A stretch of DNA of 25,536 nt from an uncultured Clostridia bacterium (GCA_947381875.1 CANCXY010000012.1:1-25536); one strand, 5' to 3'; positions 13,307-20,301 are shown, counted from the first letter of the stretch. The notes: generated by a model from the letters alone, not told the origin. Made by a program: numbers and translations.

Positions 13307-15511
13307 ATGAAAAGAAGGGCATCAAAAATTTTGGCGCTGTTGTGTGCAGTGTCGCTGGCACTGTCACTGGCTGTGCCGGCATGGGCGGAGGAGCCATTGC
13401 AAGGGTACACCATTACATTGGATTTAGGGGGAGTATCTTACGAGGATACATTCTTCAAAACGGTTCAAACGACTTCGGACGGTATATTGCCGATAAGTTC
13501 TTTCCTCATGTTCACGAGGGATGGGACCAAGAAAGTGGACAAATGGTTTGCCGATGAAGAACACACGAAAGAAATCACGGATACTCAAAACAACCAATTC
13601 AAGAGCAATGCGACCATTTATGCTGTGTGGAAAGATGTTCGGTCTGTAAGTATAGAGACGGTCATTATAAATGACGGGGAAAACCCTCTCATTGGCTCCA
13701 GGTTTTATGAATTATCAGCCAATAATACACTGGCAGAGGGAGCGCCTTCCTTCTGGCGTGATGGCTATGCCCTTCAAGGCTGGTCTATGGCCCCGGACGG
13801 GGATGAACTCATTGATTTCAGCACGCAAACTTTCAACGTGGGGGATAAAATCAAAATTTATGCCATTTGGCAAGAGATAATCGAGTTAAAAGAAGGCGTA
13901 AATTTTACAGCGCCAACTTTGAAGGGAACCACAGTCACTCCAGGGCCGGGCTTAACAAGGGTGTTGCTGTTGGAGACGGATGGGAGTATAGATTCAAGTG
14001 TAACAGATGTAGACAGCGAAGCCAGGATATGGTATGCCACCGCTGCGATTGAAAAAGAAGGTGACACCGTAGATACTGAAAAACTTTTTTTCACGCCGAA
14101 TCCCCCGTCGGCCGAAGAAGGAATGTACGCTGTATATTATCGCGTTTCCGGCAAAGGGGGGAACTATTGCCCGCCTATAAGGCTGGGTGATATTACGGTA
14201 AAAATGAATAACCTGCCGGGTGTATATACCATTACGATTGATCCGGGAACGGAAACTTTTGTGCAGTTCCAGGCAACAAAGTATTTGACAGATGCAAACG
14301 GCATTTTAGACATGACTTATATCAATCTCGCATGTAATTCTGGTTTTACAAAGATGCCGGATAGATGGTATTTAGATAAAGCGCACAAACAGGAACTTAC
14401 CGCGGGGCATCAATTTACAGAGGATAGTACAATTTACCCAACATGGAAAGACGCGCTTCATATATTGATTGATTGGAACCATGCGGGAGCAGGCACAAAA
14501 AATGGGTCAATCATTGTTCCCTTTGAAGACGGTGGACGGATACAGGAGCCTAATTTTTCATTTTGGCAGTTCGAGTGGCCTGAGGAGTCTACGCGCGAAG
14601 GCTATTCTTTTAAGGGTTGGGCAAGAACGCCAGATGCAACCGAAATAATGGATTTCTCCACAGAGACATTTGAAAAAGGCAAGGAAGTTACCTTGTATGT
14701 TGTGTGGGAAAAGGATAAAGACCCAACCACCAATACACCGACTACTCCCACTCCTATCCCCACACAGCCTGTGACCCAACCTGAAACTCCCTCTGAAACC
14801 CCGTCCACCCCAAGCACCACGGAACAGCCCGTCTATAAACCCTCGACGCCCGCGACTGAGGAAAACCTTGCAAAAGACAACTGGGCACCCGCCGCCACGG
14901 AAAGCGGCGAAACTGTATTCAAGCACACAGAACCTGACGGCACACCGTCCACAGGCGTGCGTCTGTTGGAAACTTCCGATGGTAAAACTGTGCGCTATAT
15001 CTTCAATAATGACGGGACAGTCGTATCCAGTCAAAAAGCCGCCGAGGGCAGTGCTTCTGTACAGGTAACAATCGAAGGCGAAGTCCTGGTAAACGGCAAC
15101 CTCTATTTTCTCAACCCCGATCGCGACCCCGCCGACCCCCGCACCTGTTATGTCATGACGGACTACCTGCGCATCCGCGACAACTACGCAGGCCAGACCT
15201 ACTACGACAAAGACGGCATTCCCTTCACCGGCTGGATGAAAAATGCGGAGGGCGGCCTGCGTTATCAGACACGCATCCCGCAGCCGGATAAGGCGACCGA
15301 TCTCTATCTGATTGTTTGGCGCGTGCAGGACCTCCCCGCCTGCCAGCACCCCGATCATCCGGGCGACCCCGCCTATTTCCTGCCCGCCGGGCGCTACTTC
15401 TTTGATGATGAAGGCGTCTTAGTGCAGGAGGAAGGCTGGCACGATGGCAAGGACGGCAAAGAATACTACACTAACGCCAACGGTATGGTGACAAACAAAC
15501 GCACAAAGTAA
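13307..15511 (+). CDS. Large secreted protein with Listeria-Bacteroides-type repeats and a C-terminal binding-repeat-like region
   Basis: The 734-residue product starts with a signal peptide (residues 1-27, cleavage after AWA). Two repeat modules then occur twice: module A ends in IYAVWKD (about 104-110) and IYPTWKDA (about 376-382). Module B matches the InlB/Listeria-Bacteroides repeat (GYALQGWSMAPDGDELIDFS, about 153-188; GYSFKGWARTPDATEIMDFS, about 432-469). A Thr/Pro-rich linker (about 474-512) leads to a C-terminal part. That part has aromatic, glycine-rich units (YYDKDGIPFTGWM, YFFDDEGVLVQEEGW, YYTNANGMVTN), like choline/glucan-binding repeats. There is no LPxTG anchor, so non-covalent wall binding is likely. 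The ATG at 13307 has AAGGAAGG upstream, and a strong terminator follows. Adhesion or wall-surface function is an inference. Confidence 0.88.
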   Translation: MKRRASKILALLCAVSLALSLAVPAWAEEPLQGYTITLDLGGVSYEDTFFKTVQTTSDGILPISSFLMFTRDGTKKVDKWFADEEHTKEITDTQNNQFKSNATIYAVWKDVRSVSIETVIINDGENPLIGSRFYELSANNTLAEGAPSFWRDGYALQGWSMAPDGDELIDFSTQTFNVGDKIKIYAIWQEIIELKEGVNFTAPTLKGTTVTPGPGLTRVLLLETDGSIDSSVTDVDSEARIWYATAAIEKEGDTVDTEKLFFTPNPPSAEEGMYAVYYRVSGKGGNYCPPIRLGDITVKMNNLPGVYTITIDPGTETFVQFQATKYLTDANGILDMTYINLACNSGFTKMPDRWYLDKAHKQELTAGHQFTEDSTIYPTWKDALHILIDWNHAGAGTKNGSIIVPFEDGGRIQEPNFSFWQFEWPEESTREGYSFKGWARTPDATEIMDFSTETFEKGKEVTLYVVWEKDKDPTTNTPTTPTPIPTQPVTQPETPSETPSTPSTTEQPVYKPSTPATEENLAKDNWAPAATESGETVFKHTEPDGTPSTGVRLLETSDGKTVRYIFNNDGTVVSSQKAAEGSASVQVTIEGEVLVNGNLYFLNPDRDPADPRTCYVMTDYLRIRDNYAGQTYYDKDGIPFTGWMKNAEGGLRYQTRIPQPDKATDLYLIVWRVQDLPACQHPDHPGDPAYFLPAGRYFFDDEGVLVQEEGWHDGKDGKEYYTNANGMVTNKRTK

Positions 15512-15526
15512 TCCCTTTTTTACAAC

Positions 15527-15554
15527 AAAACCCCCGCCTTTCGGCGGGGGTTTT
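15527..15554 (+). terminator. Terminator of the secreted-protein gene
   Basis: AAAACCCCCGCC (15527-15538) pairs with GGCGGGGGTTTT (15543-15554) around TTTC, giving a strong stem with its own T tract. Confidence 0.88.
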
Positions 15555-15615
15555 GACATATTGGGGCGGGGATTTTGGCATATGACGGCGGGCAAATTTT
15601 TTTATTTACAGAATA

Positions 15616-15644
15616 TTGCAAAACCTGTCAATCTGTGGTATATT
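15616..15644 (+). promoter_or_regulatory. Promoter of the small toxin mRNA
   Basis: TTGCAA (15616-15621), a 17-bp spacer and TATATT (15639-15644). The start is predicted near 15651, at the first base of the shared 5' block. Confidence 0.7.
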
Positions 15645-15720
15645 ATATTTGGCACTGTCGCAACGGCAGGCGGTCAGCCCGGAATTTACACGCCGGGCGC
15701 AAAACTTTGCGTTGCTCCCG

Positions 15721-15738
15721 ACCTCTGTACTGGGAGGT
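15721..15738 (+). promoter_or_regulatory. Hairpin sequestering the toxin ribosome binding site
   Basis: ACCTC (15721-15725) pairs with GAGGT (15734-15738), which is the Shine-Dalgarno sequence of the toxin. Two more hairpins lie upstream in the leader (GCCCGG/CCGGGC around 15677-15698 and CGCAAA/TTTGCG around 15699-15712). A structured leader of this kind is usual in type I toxins. Confidence 0.6.
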
Positions 15739-15747
15739 GATGAAACC

Positions 15748-15846
15748 ATGACTTTATCAGAGACGTTAGCATTATTAACTCTCCTGGCCACGGTGGCCTA
15801 TCAGGCGTTCTCTATCGCATGGCAGATATCCAACAAAAAGAAATAG
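15748..15846 (+). CDS. Small hydrophobic type I toxin (TxpA/holin-like)
   Basis: The 32-residue product is MTLSETLALLTLLATVAYQA followed by FSIAWQISNKKK: a short acidic N-terminus, one membrane helix and a lysine tail. This is the plan of the small holin-like toxins of Bacillota (TxpA/BsrG/Fst type), which damage the membrane when overproduced. The ATG has GGGAGGTG about 10 nt upstream, partly paired in a hairpin. A minimal frame, ATG AAA CCA TGA, starts at 15740 and overlaps this start. The stop codon runs directly into a bidirectional terminator, and an opposing consensus promoter at 15933-15961 drives a short antisense RNA. That full set of parts makes the type I toxin-antitoxin call strong, though toxicity is not shown. 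Confidence 0.82.
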   Translation: MTLSETLALLTLLATVAYQAFSIAWQISNKKK

Positions 15847-15882
15847 CCGCCCACCAGCCCTAAAGGTAGCGGCTATTCTTTT
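15833..15882. terminator. Bidirectional terminator shared by toxin mRNA and antisense RNA
   Basis: AATAGCCGC (15842-15850) pairs with GCGGCTATT (15869-15877). On the plus strand CTTTT follows; on the minus strand TCTTTTT follows. The loop contains CCAGCCC on the plus strand. Confidence 0.85.
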
Positions 15883-15926
15883 AAGCTAAAACCGGGCTGA
15901 CCGTCTCAGCGACAGTGCCTTTTGTT
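15835..15926 (-). ncRNA. Antisense antitoxin RNA candidate
   Basis: A consensus promoter on the minus strand predicts a start near 15926, and the shared terminator predicts an end near 15835, so the RNA is about 90 nt. It has no frame with a ribosome binding site. It overlaps only the last codons and terminator of the toxin mRNA. Its loop GGGCTGGTGG can also pair with GGTCAGCCC in the toxin leader (six Watson-Crick pairs plus wobbles). Analogous to RatA or par RNA II. Confidence 0.72.
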
Positions 15927-15932
15927 ATCTTT

Positions 15933-15961
15933 ATTATACCCAACGCGCCTGCCTTTGTCAA
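15933..15961 (-). promoter_or_regulatory. Promoter of the antisense RNA
   Basis: On the minus strand TTGACA (15961-15956), a 17-bp spacer and TATAAT (15938-15933): perfect consensus, and stronger than the toxin promoter, as expected for an antitoxin RNA. Confidence 0.88.
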
Positions 15962-16007
15962 GCCCGATTTTTCGATTTTTAGAGAATATATCATAATTCC
16001 CGCGCCC

Positions 16008-16035
16008 ATCCCCGCCCTCCGGGCGGGGATTTTTC
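16008..16035 (+). terminator. Family 2 hairpin with a T tract
   Basis: ATCCCCGCCC (16008-16017) pairs perfectly with GGGCGGGGAT (16021-16030), followed by TTTTCT. It isolates the toxin locus from the response regulator gene. Confidence 0.75.
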
Positions 16036-16057
16036 TATATGGGGCGGGGCCGCCGCT

Positions 16058-16094
16058 ATGAAAAGGCATAAAATTTACAATTACGCCTTTTCAT
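16058..16094. promoter_or_regulatory. Inverted repeat overlapping the response regulator promoter
   Basis: ATGAAAAGGC (16058-16067) and GCCTTTTCAT (16085-16094) are perfect inverted copies. The second covers the weak -35, so this may be an operator. Confidence 0.5.
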
Positions 16095-16116
16095 CCCCCG
16101 AAATACAGTGTATAAT
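16088..16116 (+). promoter_or_regulatory. Promoter of the response regulator gene
   Basis: TATAAT (16111-16116) with a weak -35 TTTTCA (16088-16093) at 17 bp. A second TATAAT at 16120 could be used too. A poor -35 next to an inverted repeat suggests activator dependence. Confidence 0.55.
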
Positions 16117-16158
16117 AGGTATAATGGGTAAAATGCGGCAAAGGGGGAAAGGAAGTTT

Positions 16159-16851
16159 ATGGCAAACGAAAAAATACTGATCGCGGACGACGACAAGAAC
16201 ATCTGCGAGCTGCTGCGCCTGTACCTTGCGAAGGAAGGATATGAGCCGCTGTTAGCGCACGACGGCGAGGCGGCGGTATCGGCGTTTGAGCGCGAAAAAC
16301 CGAGCCTTGTCCTGCTGGACATCATGATGCCGAAGCTGGACGGCTGGGAGGTATGCAGGCGCATCCGCGCGGCGGGCCAGACGCCGGTTATCATGCTGAC
16401 GGCGCGGGGCGAGACGTTCGACAAGGTGCTTGGGCTGGAACTGGGCGCGGACGATTACATTGTCAAGCCGTTCGACACAAAGGAAGTGGTAGCGCGCATC
16501 AAGGCGGTACTGCGCCGGTGCCTGCCCGCGGACGCCCCGGCGGAAGATGGGGTGATCCGTTTTGACAAGCTGTCGGTCGACCTGACGCGGTACGAGCTGA
16601 AAGTGGATGGCCGCACGGTCGACGCGCCGCCGAAGGAATTAGAGCTTTTGCATTACCTCGCGAGCCATCCGAACCGTGTGTTCACGCGCGATCAGCTTTT
16701 AGACGAGGTATGGGGTTTCGATTACTACGGCGATTCCCGCACCATTGACGTACATGTGAAGCGCCTGCGCGAAAAACTGGAAAACGCCAGCGACCAGTGG
16801 AGCCTGAAAACGGTCTGGGGCGTGGGCTACAAGTTCGAGGTAAAAGAGTAA
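16159..16851 (+). CDS. OmpR/PhoB-type response regulator
   Basis: A 230-residue two-domain regulator. The receiver domain has the acidic pocket D10-D12, phosphoacceptor D54 (LLDIMMPKLDGW), T81 and K103 (VKPFDT). The winged-helix DNA-binding domain (about 130-228) has the expected PPKELELLHYLASHPNRVFT and SRTIDVHVKRLREKL. The ATG at 16159 has AAAGGAAG upstream. A two-component kinase normally follows, but here a hairpin and then pyrG come next, so its sensor lies elsewhere or is missing. Targets are unknown; the inverted repeat in its own promoter is a candidate site. Confidence 0.95.
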   Translation: MANEKILIADDDKNICELLRLYLAKEGYEPLLAHDGEAAVSAFEREKPSLVLLDIMMPKLDGWEVCRRIRAAGQTPVIMLTARGETFDKVLGLELGADDYIVKPFDTKEVVARIKAVLRRCLPADAPAEDGVIRFDKLSVDLTRYELKVDGRTVDAPPKELELLHYLASHPNRVFTRDQLLDEVWGFDYYGDSRTIDVHVKRLREKLENASDQWSLKTVWGVGYKFEVKE

Positions 16852-16856
16852 AGGTG

Positions 16857-16892
16857 TTGGTTCCTCTCCGCCATCCGGCGGGGAGGAACCAA
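16857..16892 (+). terminator. Hairpin after the response regulator gene
   Basis: TTGGTTCCTC (16857-16866) and the next six bases pair with 16877-16892, giving a 16-bp stem with one G-U pair. It begins 6 nt after the stop codon. No T run follows at once, so termination may be weak. Confidence 0.6.
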
Positions 16893-17008
16893 CGATTGAA
16901 AGTTCTTTTTATCCTCCTTTTTCTTTCAAGAAAAAGGGGGCCGCCGGAGGCGATTGAAAGTTCTTTTTGCCCCTCTTTTTCTTTCAAGAAAAAGAGGGCC
17001 GCCGGAGG
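16893..17008 (+). repeat. Family 3: two tandem 58-bp units in the pyrG leader
   Basis: Units 16893-16950 and 16951-17008 start with CGATTGAAAGTTCTTTTT and end with GGCCGCCGGAGG. Each holds a hairpin with the core CTTTTTCTTTCAAGAAAAAG. The stem bases differ between copies (CCTCC/GGGGG against CCTCT/AGAGG) but stay paired. Confidence 0.88.
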
Positions 17009-17029
17009 CAAAAGGAGGAGGGAAAGGAA

Positions 17030-18637
17030 ATGGCAAAATATATCTTCGTAACAGGCGGCGTGGTGTCGGGGCTTGGGAAGGGCATTACCGCCGCGTCGCT
17101 GGGCCGATTGCTGAAAAGCCGGGGCCTGAAAGTGGCCGCGCAGAAATTGGACCCCTATATCAACGTCGACCCCGGCACCATGAGCCCGTATCAGCACGGC
17201 GAAGTGTTCGTGACGGAGGACGGCGCGGAAACCGATCTGGACCTGGGGCACTATGAACGCTTTATCGACGAGGACCTGAACAAATATTCCAACCTTACCA
17301 CGGGCAAGGTGTACTGGAACGTGCTGACAAAAGAGCGCCGGGGCGAATACCTGGGGGAGACGGTGCAGGTCATCCCGCATATCACGGGGGAGATCAAGAG
17401 CTTTATCTATTCTGTCGGCAAGAAAACGGACGCCGATATCGTAATCACAGAAATCGGCGGCACGACGGGCGATATTGAATCTACGCCGTTTTTGGAGGCC
17501 ATCCGGCAGGTGAGTATCGAGGTGGGGCGGGAAAACTGCCTGTTTATCCATGTCACGCTGGTTCCCTATATCAAATCCAGCGGCGAGCATAAGACAAAGC
17601 CGACACAGCATTCTGTGAAAGAATTGCAGAGCGTCGGCATTATGCCCAATATCATCATCCCGCGCGTGGATGAACCGCTGGAGGAATCGAACCGGCAGAA
17701 GATTGCCCTGTTCTGCAACGTCAAGCCCGACTGCGTGATCGAAAACCTCACGGTGCCCACGCTCTACGAGGCCCCGCTGATGCTGGAGCGCAGCCACCTC
17801 TCCGATATCGTATGCCGGGAATTGAATTTAGAGTGCCCGCCCTGCGACCTCACCGACTGGAACGAGATGCTCGCGCGCATCGCGGCCCGCCGGCGTCATG
17901 TACAAATCGCCATCGTGGGCAAATATACGCGCCTGCACGACGCATATCTTTCTATCATTGAGGCGCTGAACCATGCGGGATACGAGACGGGCGCGGCGGT
18001 ACACTTGAAATGGGTAGAGGCCGAGGACGTAAACCCCGCCACCGCCGACGCCCTCCTGCGCGACTGCGACGGTATCCTGATACCGGGCGGGTTCGGCGAC
18101 AGGGGCATTGAAGGGATGGTGTGCGCGGCGCATTATGCGCGCACGCAGGGGAAGCCATATTTCGGGATCTGCCTGGGCATGCAGATCGCGGTGATCGAAT
18201 ACGCGCGCGGCGTGTTAGGCTGGCCGGACGCCAATTCCGCGGAGTTCGACCCCGTGGGCGCGCATTCGGTGATCGACATCATGCCCGAACAGAAAAAATT
18301 GGATACCAAAGGCGGCACCATGCGCCTGGGGCGCTATCCGTGCATCATAAAGGAAGGGACGCGCATGGCCGAAGCCTACGGCACAAAGGAGATTGGCGAG
18401 CGCCACCGCCACCGTTACGAATTCAACAACGCCTACCGTGACTCCATGCAGGCCGCAGGTCTGGTCCTGGCGGGCACGTCCCCGGACGGACGCCTTGTCG
18501 AGGCCGTCGAGCTGCCCGGCAAGCGCTTTTATGTAGGCGTCCAATACCACCCCGAATTCAAAAGCCGCCCCAACCGCGCCCATCCCTTGTTCCGTGCTTT
18601 CGTCGCCGACGCCCTCGCCTATCAGGACGAGCGGTGA
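17030..18637 (+). CDS. pyrG: CTP synthase
   Basis: Makes CTP from UTP, ATP and glutamine, the last step of pyrimidine nucleotide synthesis, in the cytoplasm. The 535-residue product is full length. The N-terminal synthetase domain opens with the P-loop region FVTGGVVSGLGKGITAASLG and contains YINVDPGTMSPYQHGEVFV. The C-terminal glutamine amidotransferase domain has the triad C381 (FGICLGMQ), H507 and E509 (VQYHPEF). The ATG at 17030 was chosen because the family starts MAKYIFVTGG and GGAAAGG lies upstream. The leader contains two 58-bp repeats; I do not see the usual CTP-sensing attenuator of Gram-positive pyrG. A family 1 repeat starts 3 nt after the stop. Confidence 0.98.
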   Translation: MAKYIFVTGGVVSGLGKGITAASLGRLLKSRGLKVAAQKLDPYINVDPGTMSPYQHGEVFVTEDGAETDLDLGHYERFIDEDLNKYSNLTTGKVYWNVLTKERRGEYLGETVQVIPHITGEIKSFIYSVGKKTDADIVITEIGGTTGDIESTPFLEAIRQVSIEVGRENCLFIHVTLVPYIKSSGEHKTKPTQHSVKELQSVGIMPNIIIPRVDEPLEESNRQKIALFCNVKPDCVIENLTVPTLYEAPLMLERSHLSDIVCRELNLECPPCDLTDWNEMLARIAARRRHVQIAIVGKYTRLHDAYLSIIEALNHAGYETGAAVHLKWVEAEDVNPATADALLRDCDGILIPGGFGDRGIEGMVCAAHYARTQGKPYFGICLGMQIAVIEYARGVLGWPDANSAEFDPVGAHSVIDIMPEQKKLDTKGGTMRLGRYPCIIKEGTRMAEAYGTKEIGERHRHRYEFNNAYRDSMQAAGLVLAGTSPDGRLVEAVELPGKRFYVGVQYHPEFKSRPNRAHPLFRAFVADALAYQDER

Positions 18638-18639
18638 TG

Positions 18640-18721
18640 CCGGGCTGCCGCCCGGACCTGCCCAGAGGCGCTGCCTCTGGACTCCGCCAAAGGGGGCAAG
18701 CCCCCTTTGGAAACCCGTCTT
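18640..18721 (+). repeat. Family 1 modular palindromic repeat, copy F
   Basis: CCGGGC, CCAGAGGC and CCAAAGGGGG modules starting 3 nt after the pyrG stop, in its sense, ending in GGAAACCCGTCTT. Confidence 0.92.
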
Positions 18722-18977
18722 GTGTACTTATCTGTACTTCGGTTCATATAGGGGTGAAATTATACCAATACACTATAAAATAGATGTCTTAGAAGCACTT
18801 CGTACCGCAGGCTATACCTCATACCGTTTACGGAAAGAAAAAATTTTCGGCGAGCGGGTAGTACAGCAGTTTCGGGACGAGGAGCTTGTTTCATGGAATG
18901 TCATGGAAAAACTTTGTTCGCTTTTGAATTGTCAGGTTGGCGATATTGTAGAATATTATCAGGCATCAGGCCAATAG
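18720..18977 (+). CDS. Small XRE-like (Cro/C1) regulator with a doubtful start
   Basis: The conserved part, HYKIDVLEALRTAGYTSYRL, then KIFGERVVQQFRDEELVSW, then CSLLNCQVGDIVEYY, is a compact Cro/C1-type helix-turn-helix protein of about 70 residues, a type common in Clostridia. Homologues begin a few residues before HYKIDVL. Here that position reads ATT ATA CCA with a well-placed AGGGG 7 nt before the ATA at 18762, so the natural start seems to have changed from ATG to ATA. The only usual start in frame after pyrG is the TTG at 18720, which overlaps the repeat end and has no good site. The gene may be silent, translated from AUA at low level, or started from TTG. Confidence 0.6.
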   Translation: MCTYLYFGSYRGEIIPIHYKIDVLEALRTAGYTSYRLRKEKIFGERVVQQFRDEELVSWNVMEKLCSLLNCQVGDIVEYYQASGQ

Positions 18978-19014
18978 CGCCGCTGCCTCTAATCAAAAAT
19001 GGGAGGAACCATTT

Positions 19015-20202
19015 ATGAAAATCAATGAGAATTATAAAGCACTGGCAGGGAATTACCTGTTTTCCGAAATCGGCAAGCGCGTGGCCGCTTACAGCGCGGC
19101 GCACCCGGAAAAAGAGATCATCCGTCTGGGCATCGGCGACGTGACACAGCCCCTGGCCGCACCCGTCGTGGAGGCATTGAAAGCGGCGTCGGAGGAGATG
19201 GGCAAGGCCGAGACGTTCCGCGGCTACGGCCCCGATCAGGGCTACGATTTCCTGCGCGAGGCCGTACAGGCGGAATACGCCCTGCGCGGCGTTTCGCTGG
19301 ATATAGATGAAATCTTCATCGGCGACGGTGCGAAAAGCGATTCCGGCAATATCCTCGACCTGTTCGATACAGACAACACCGTCCTTGTACCCGACCCCGT
19401 GTATCCTGCCTATGTCGATACAAACACAATGGCCGGACGCCGCATCATCTATGCCGCCGCCACGCGCGCGGATGGATTCCTGCCGCTGCCCGACTCCACG
19501 GTGCAGGCCGATATTATCTATATTTGCAGCCCGAATAATCCGACGGGCGCGGCCTATACAAAGGACGCCCTGTCGGCGTGGGTCGATTACGCCAACCGCC
19601 TTGGCGCGGTACTTCTCTTTGACGCCGCCTATGAACGGTTCATCACCGACCCCGATGTGCCGCACAGCATTTTTGAGGTAGAGGGCGCGAAGGAATGCGC
19701 AATCGAGTTTTGTTCTCTCTCCAAAACAGCGGGCTTCACGGGTACCCGATGCAGCTATACAATCGTGCCAATGGCGCTCAGGCGCGGCGGCTTGAGCCTG
19801 AACAAAATGTGGCTGCGCCGCCAGACGACGAAATATAACGGCGCGCCGTACATTGTCCAGCGGGCGGCGGCGGCGGTGTTTACACCCGCCGGGCGCGAGG
19901 CGACGCGGCAGGCCATCGACTACTACCGCGCCAACGCGGCGGTGATCGCCCACGCGCTGGATGAAGCGGGCGTATGGTACTGCGGCGGAAAAAACAGCCC
20001 GTATATCTGGATGCAGTGCCCCGGCGGCCTCTCCTCGTGGGATTTCTTTGATGTACTCTTGGACAAAGCAAACGTGGTCGGCACACCGGGCGCGGGCTTC
20101 GGCACGCAGGGGGAGGGCTATTTCCGCCTGACCGCTTTCGGCAGCGCTGAAAAAACGCGCGCCGCCGCCCAGCGCCTGAAAGAGACGATTGCGGCGTTAT
20201 GA
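19015..20202 (+). CDS. dapL: LL-diaminopimelate aminotransferase
   Basis: Converts tetrahydrodipicolinate to LL-diaminopimelate with glutamate as amino donor, the one-step branch of the lysine and peptidoglycan pathway used by many Clostridia. The 395-residue product is a fold-type I PLP enzyme of normal length. It has NENYKALAGNYLFSEIGKR at the N-terminus, RLGIGDVTQPL, GYGPDQGYDFLREAV, SPNNPTGAAYTKDAL and the PLP lysine K237 in CSLSKTAGFTGTR. The ATG at 19015 has GGGAGG upstream. It appears as a single gene rather than part of a dap operon; a family 1 repeat begins right after its stop. Confidence 0.97.
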   Translation: MKINENYKALAGNYLFSEIGKRVAAYSAAHPEKEIIRLGIGDVTQPLAAPVVEALKAASEEMGKAETFRGYGPDQGYDFLREAVQAEYALRGVSLDIDEIFIGDGAKSDSGNILDLFDTDNTVLVPDPVYPAYVDTNTMAGRRIIYAAATRADGFLPLPDSTVQADIIYICSPNNPTGAAYTKDALSAWVDYANRLGAVLLFDAAYERFITDPDVPHSIFEVEGAKECAIEFCSLSKTAGFTGTRCSYTIVPMALRRGGLSLNKMWLRRQTTKYNGAPYIVQRAAAAVFTPAGREATRQAIDYYRANAAVIAHALDEAGVWYCGGKNSPYIWMQCPGGLSSWDFFDVLLDKANVVGTPGAGFGTQGEGYFRLTAFGSAEKTRAAAQRLKETIAAL

Positions 20203-20203
20203 A

Positions 20204-20297
20204 CCGGGCTGCCGCCCGGACCTGCCCAAAGGGCGCTGCCCTTTGGAATCCTGCCAGAGGCTCTGCCTCTGGACTCCGCTAAAGGGGGCAAGCCCCC
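20204..20297 (+). repeat. Family 1 modular palindromic repeat, copy G (3' end lost)
   Basis: CCGGGC, CCAAAGGGC, CCAGAGGC and AAAGGGGGCAAGCCCCC modules starting 1 nt after the dapL stop. The usual TTTGG and GGAAACCCATCTT end is missing and is replaced by the gene fragment that follows. Confidence 0.9.
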
Positions 20298-20301
20298 GCT
20301 A

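Larger units (their letters stand above)
15651..15919. repeat. Inverted blocks at the 5' ends of both RNAs of the toxin locus
   Basis: GGCACTGTCGC (15651-15661) and CGGTCAGCCCGG (15671-15682) recur in reverse complement at 15909-15919 and 15892-15903. They therefore sit at the 5' end of the toxin mRNA and again, in the same sense, near the 5' end of the antisense RNA. The spacers differ (9 and 5 nt). Confidence 0.85.

Noticed and set aside
14558..15358. Minus-strand open frame of 266 codons
   Set aside because: Shadow of the secreted protein gene, including its Thr/Pro linker; the apparent low-complexity product follows from that.
16852..17029. Classical CTP-sensing attenuator of pyrG
   Set aside because: No hairpin with an immediate T tract and no G-start followed by C-rich initial sequence could be identified; the structures present are repeats.
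16682..17797. Minus-strand open frame of 371 codons
   Set aside because: It lies opposite the response regulator and pyrG and crosses the tandem repeats. It shows no domain pattern.
18768..18781. Copy of the XRE operator motif (ATACACTATAAAAT) upstream of dapL
   Set aside because: It resembles the site at 4747, but here it codes for conserved residues HYKI of the XRE-like protein, so the match is probably chance.
18901..19953. Minus-strand open frame of 350 codons
   Set aside because: Complete shadow of dapL.
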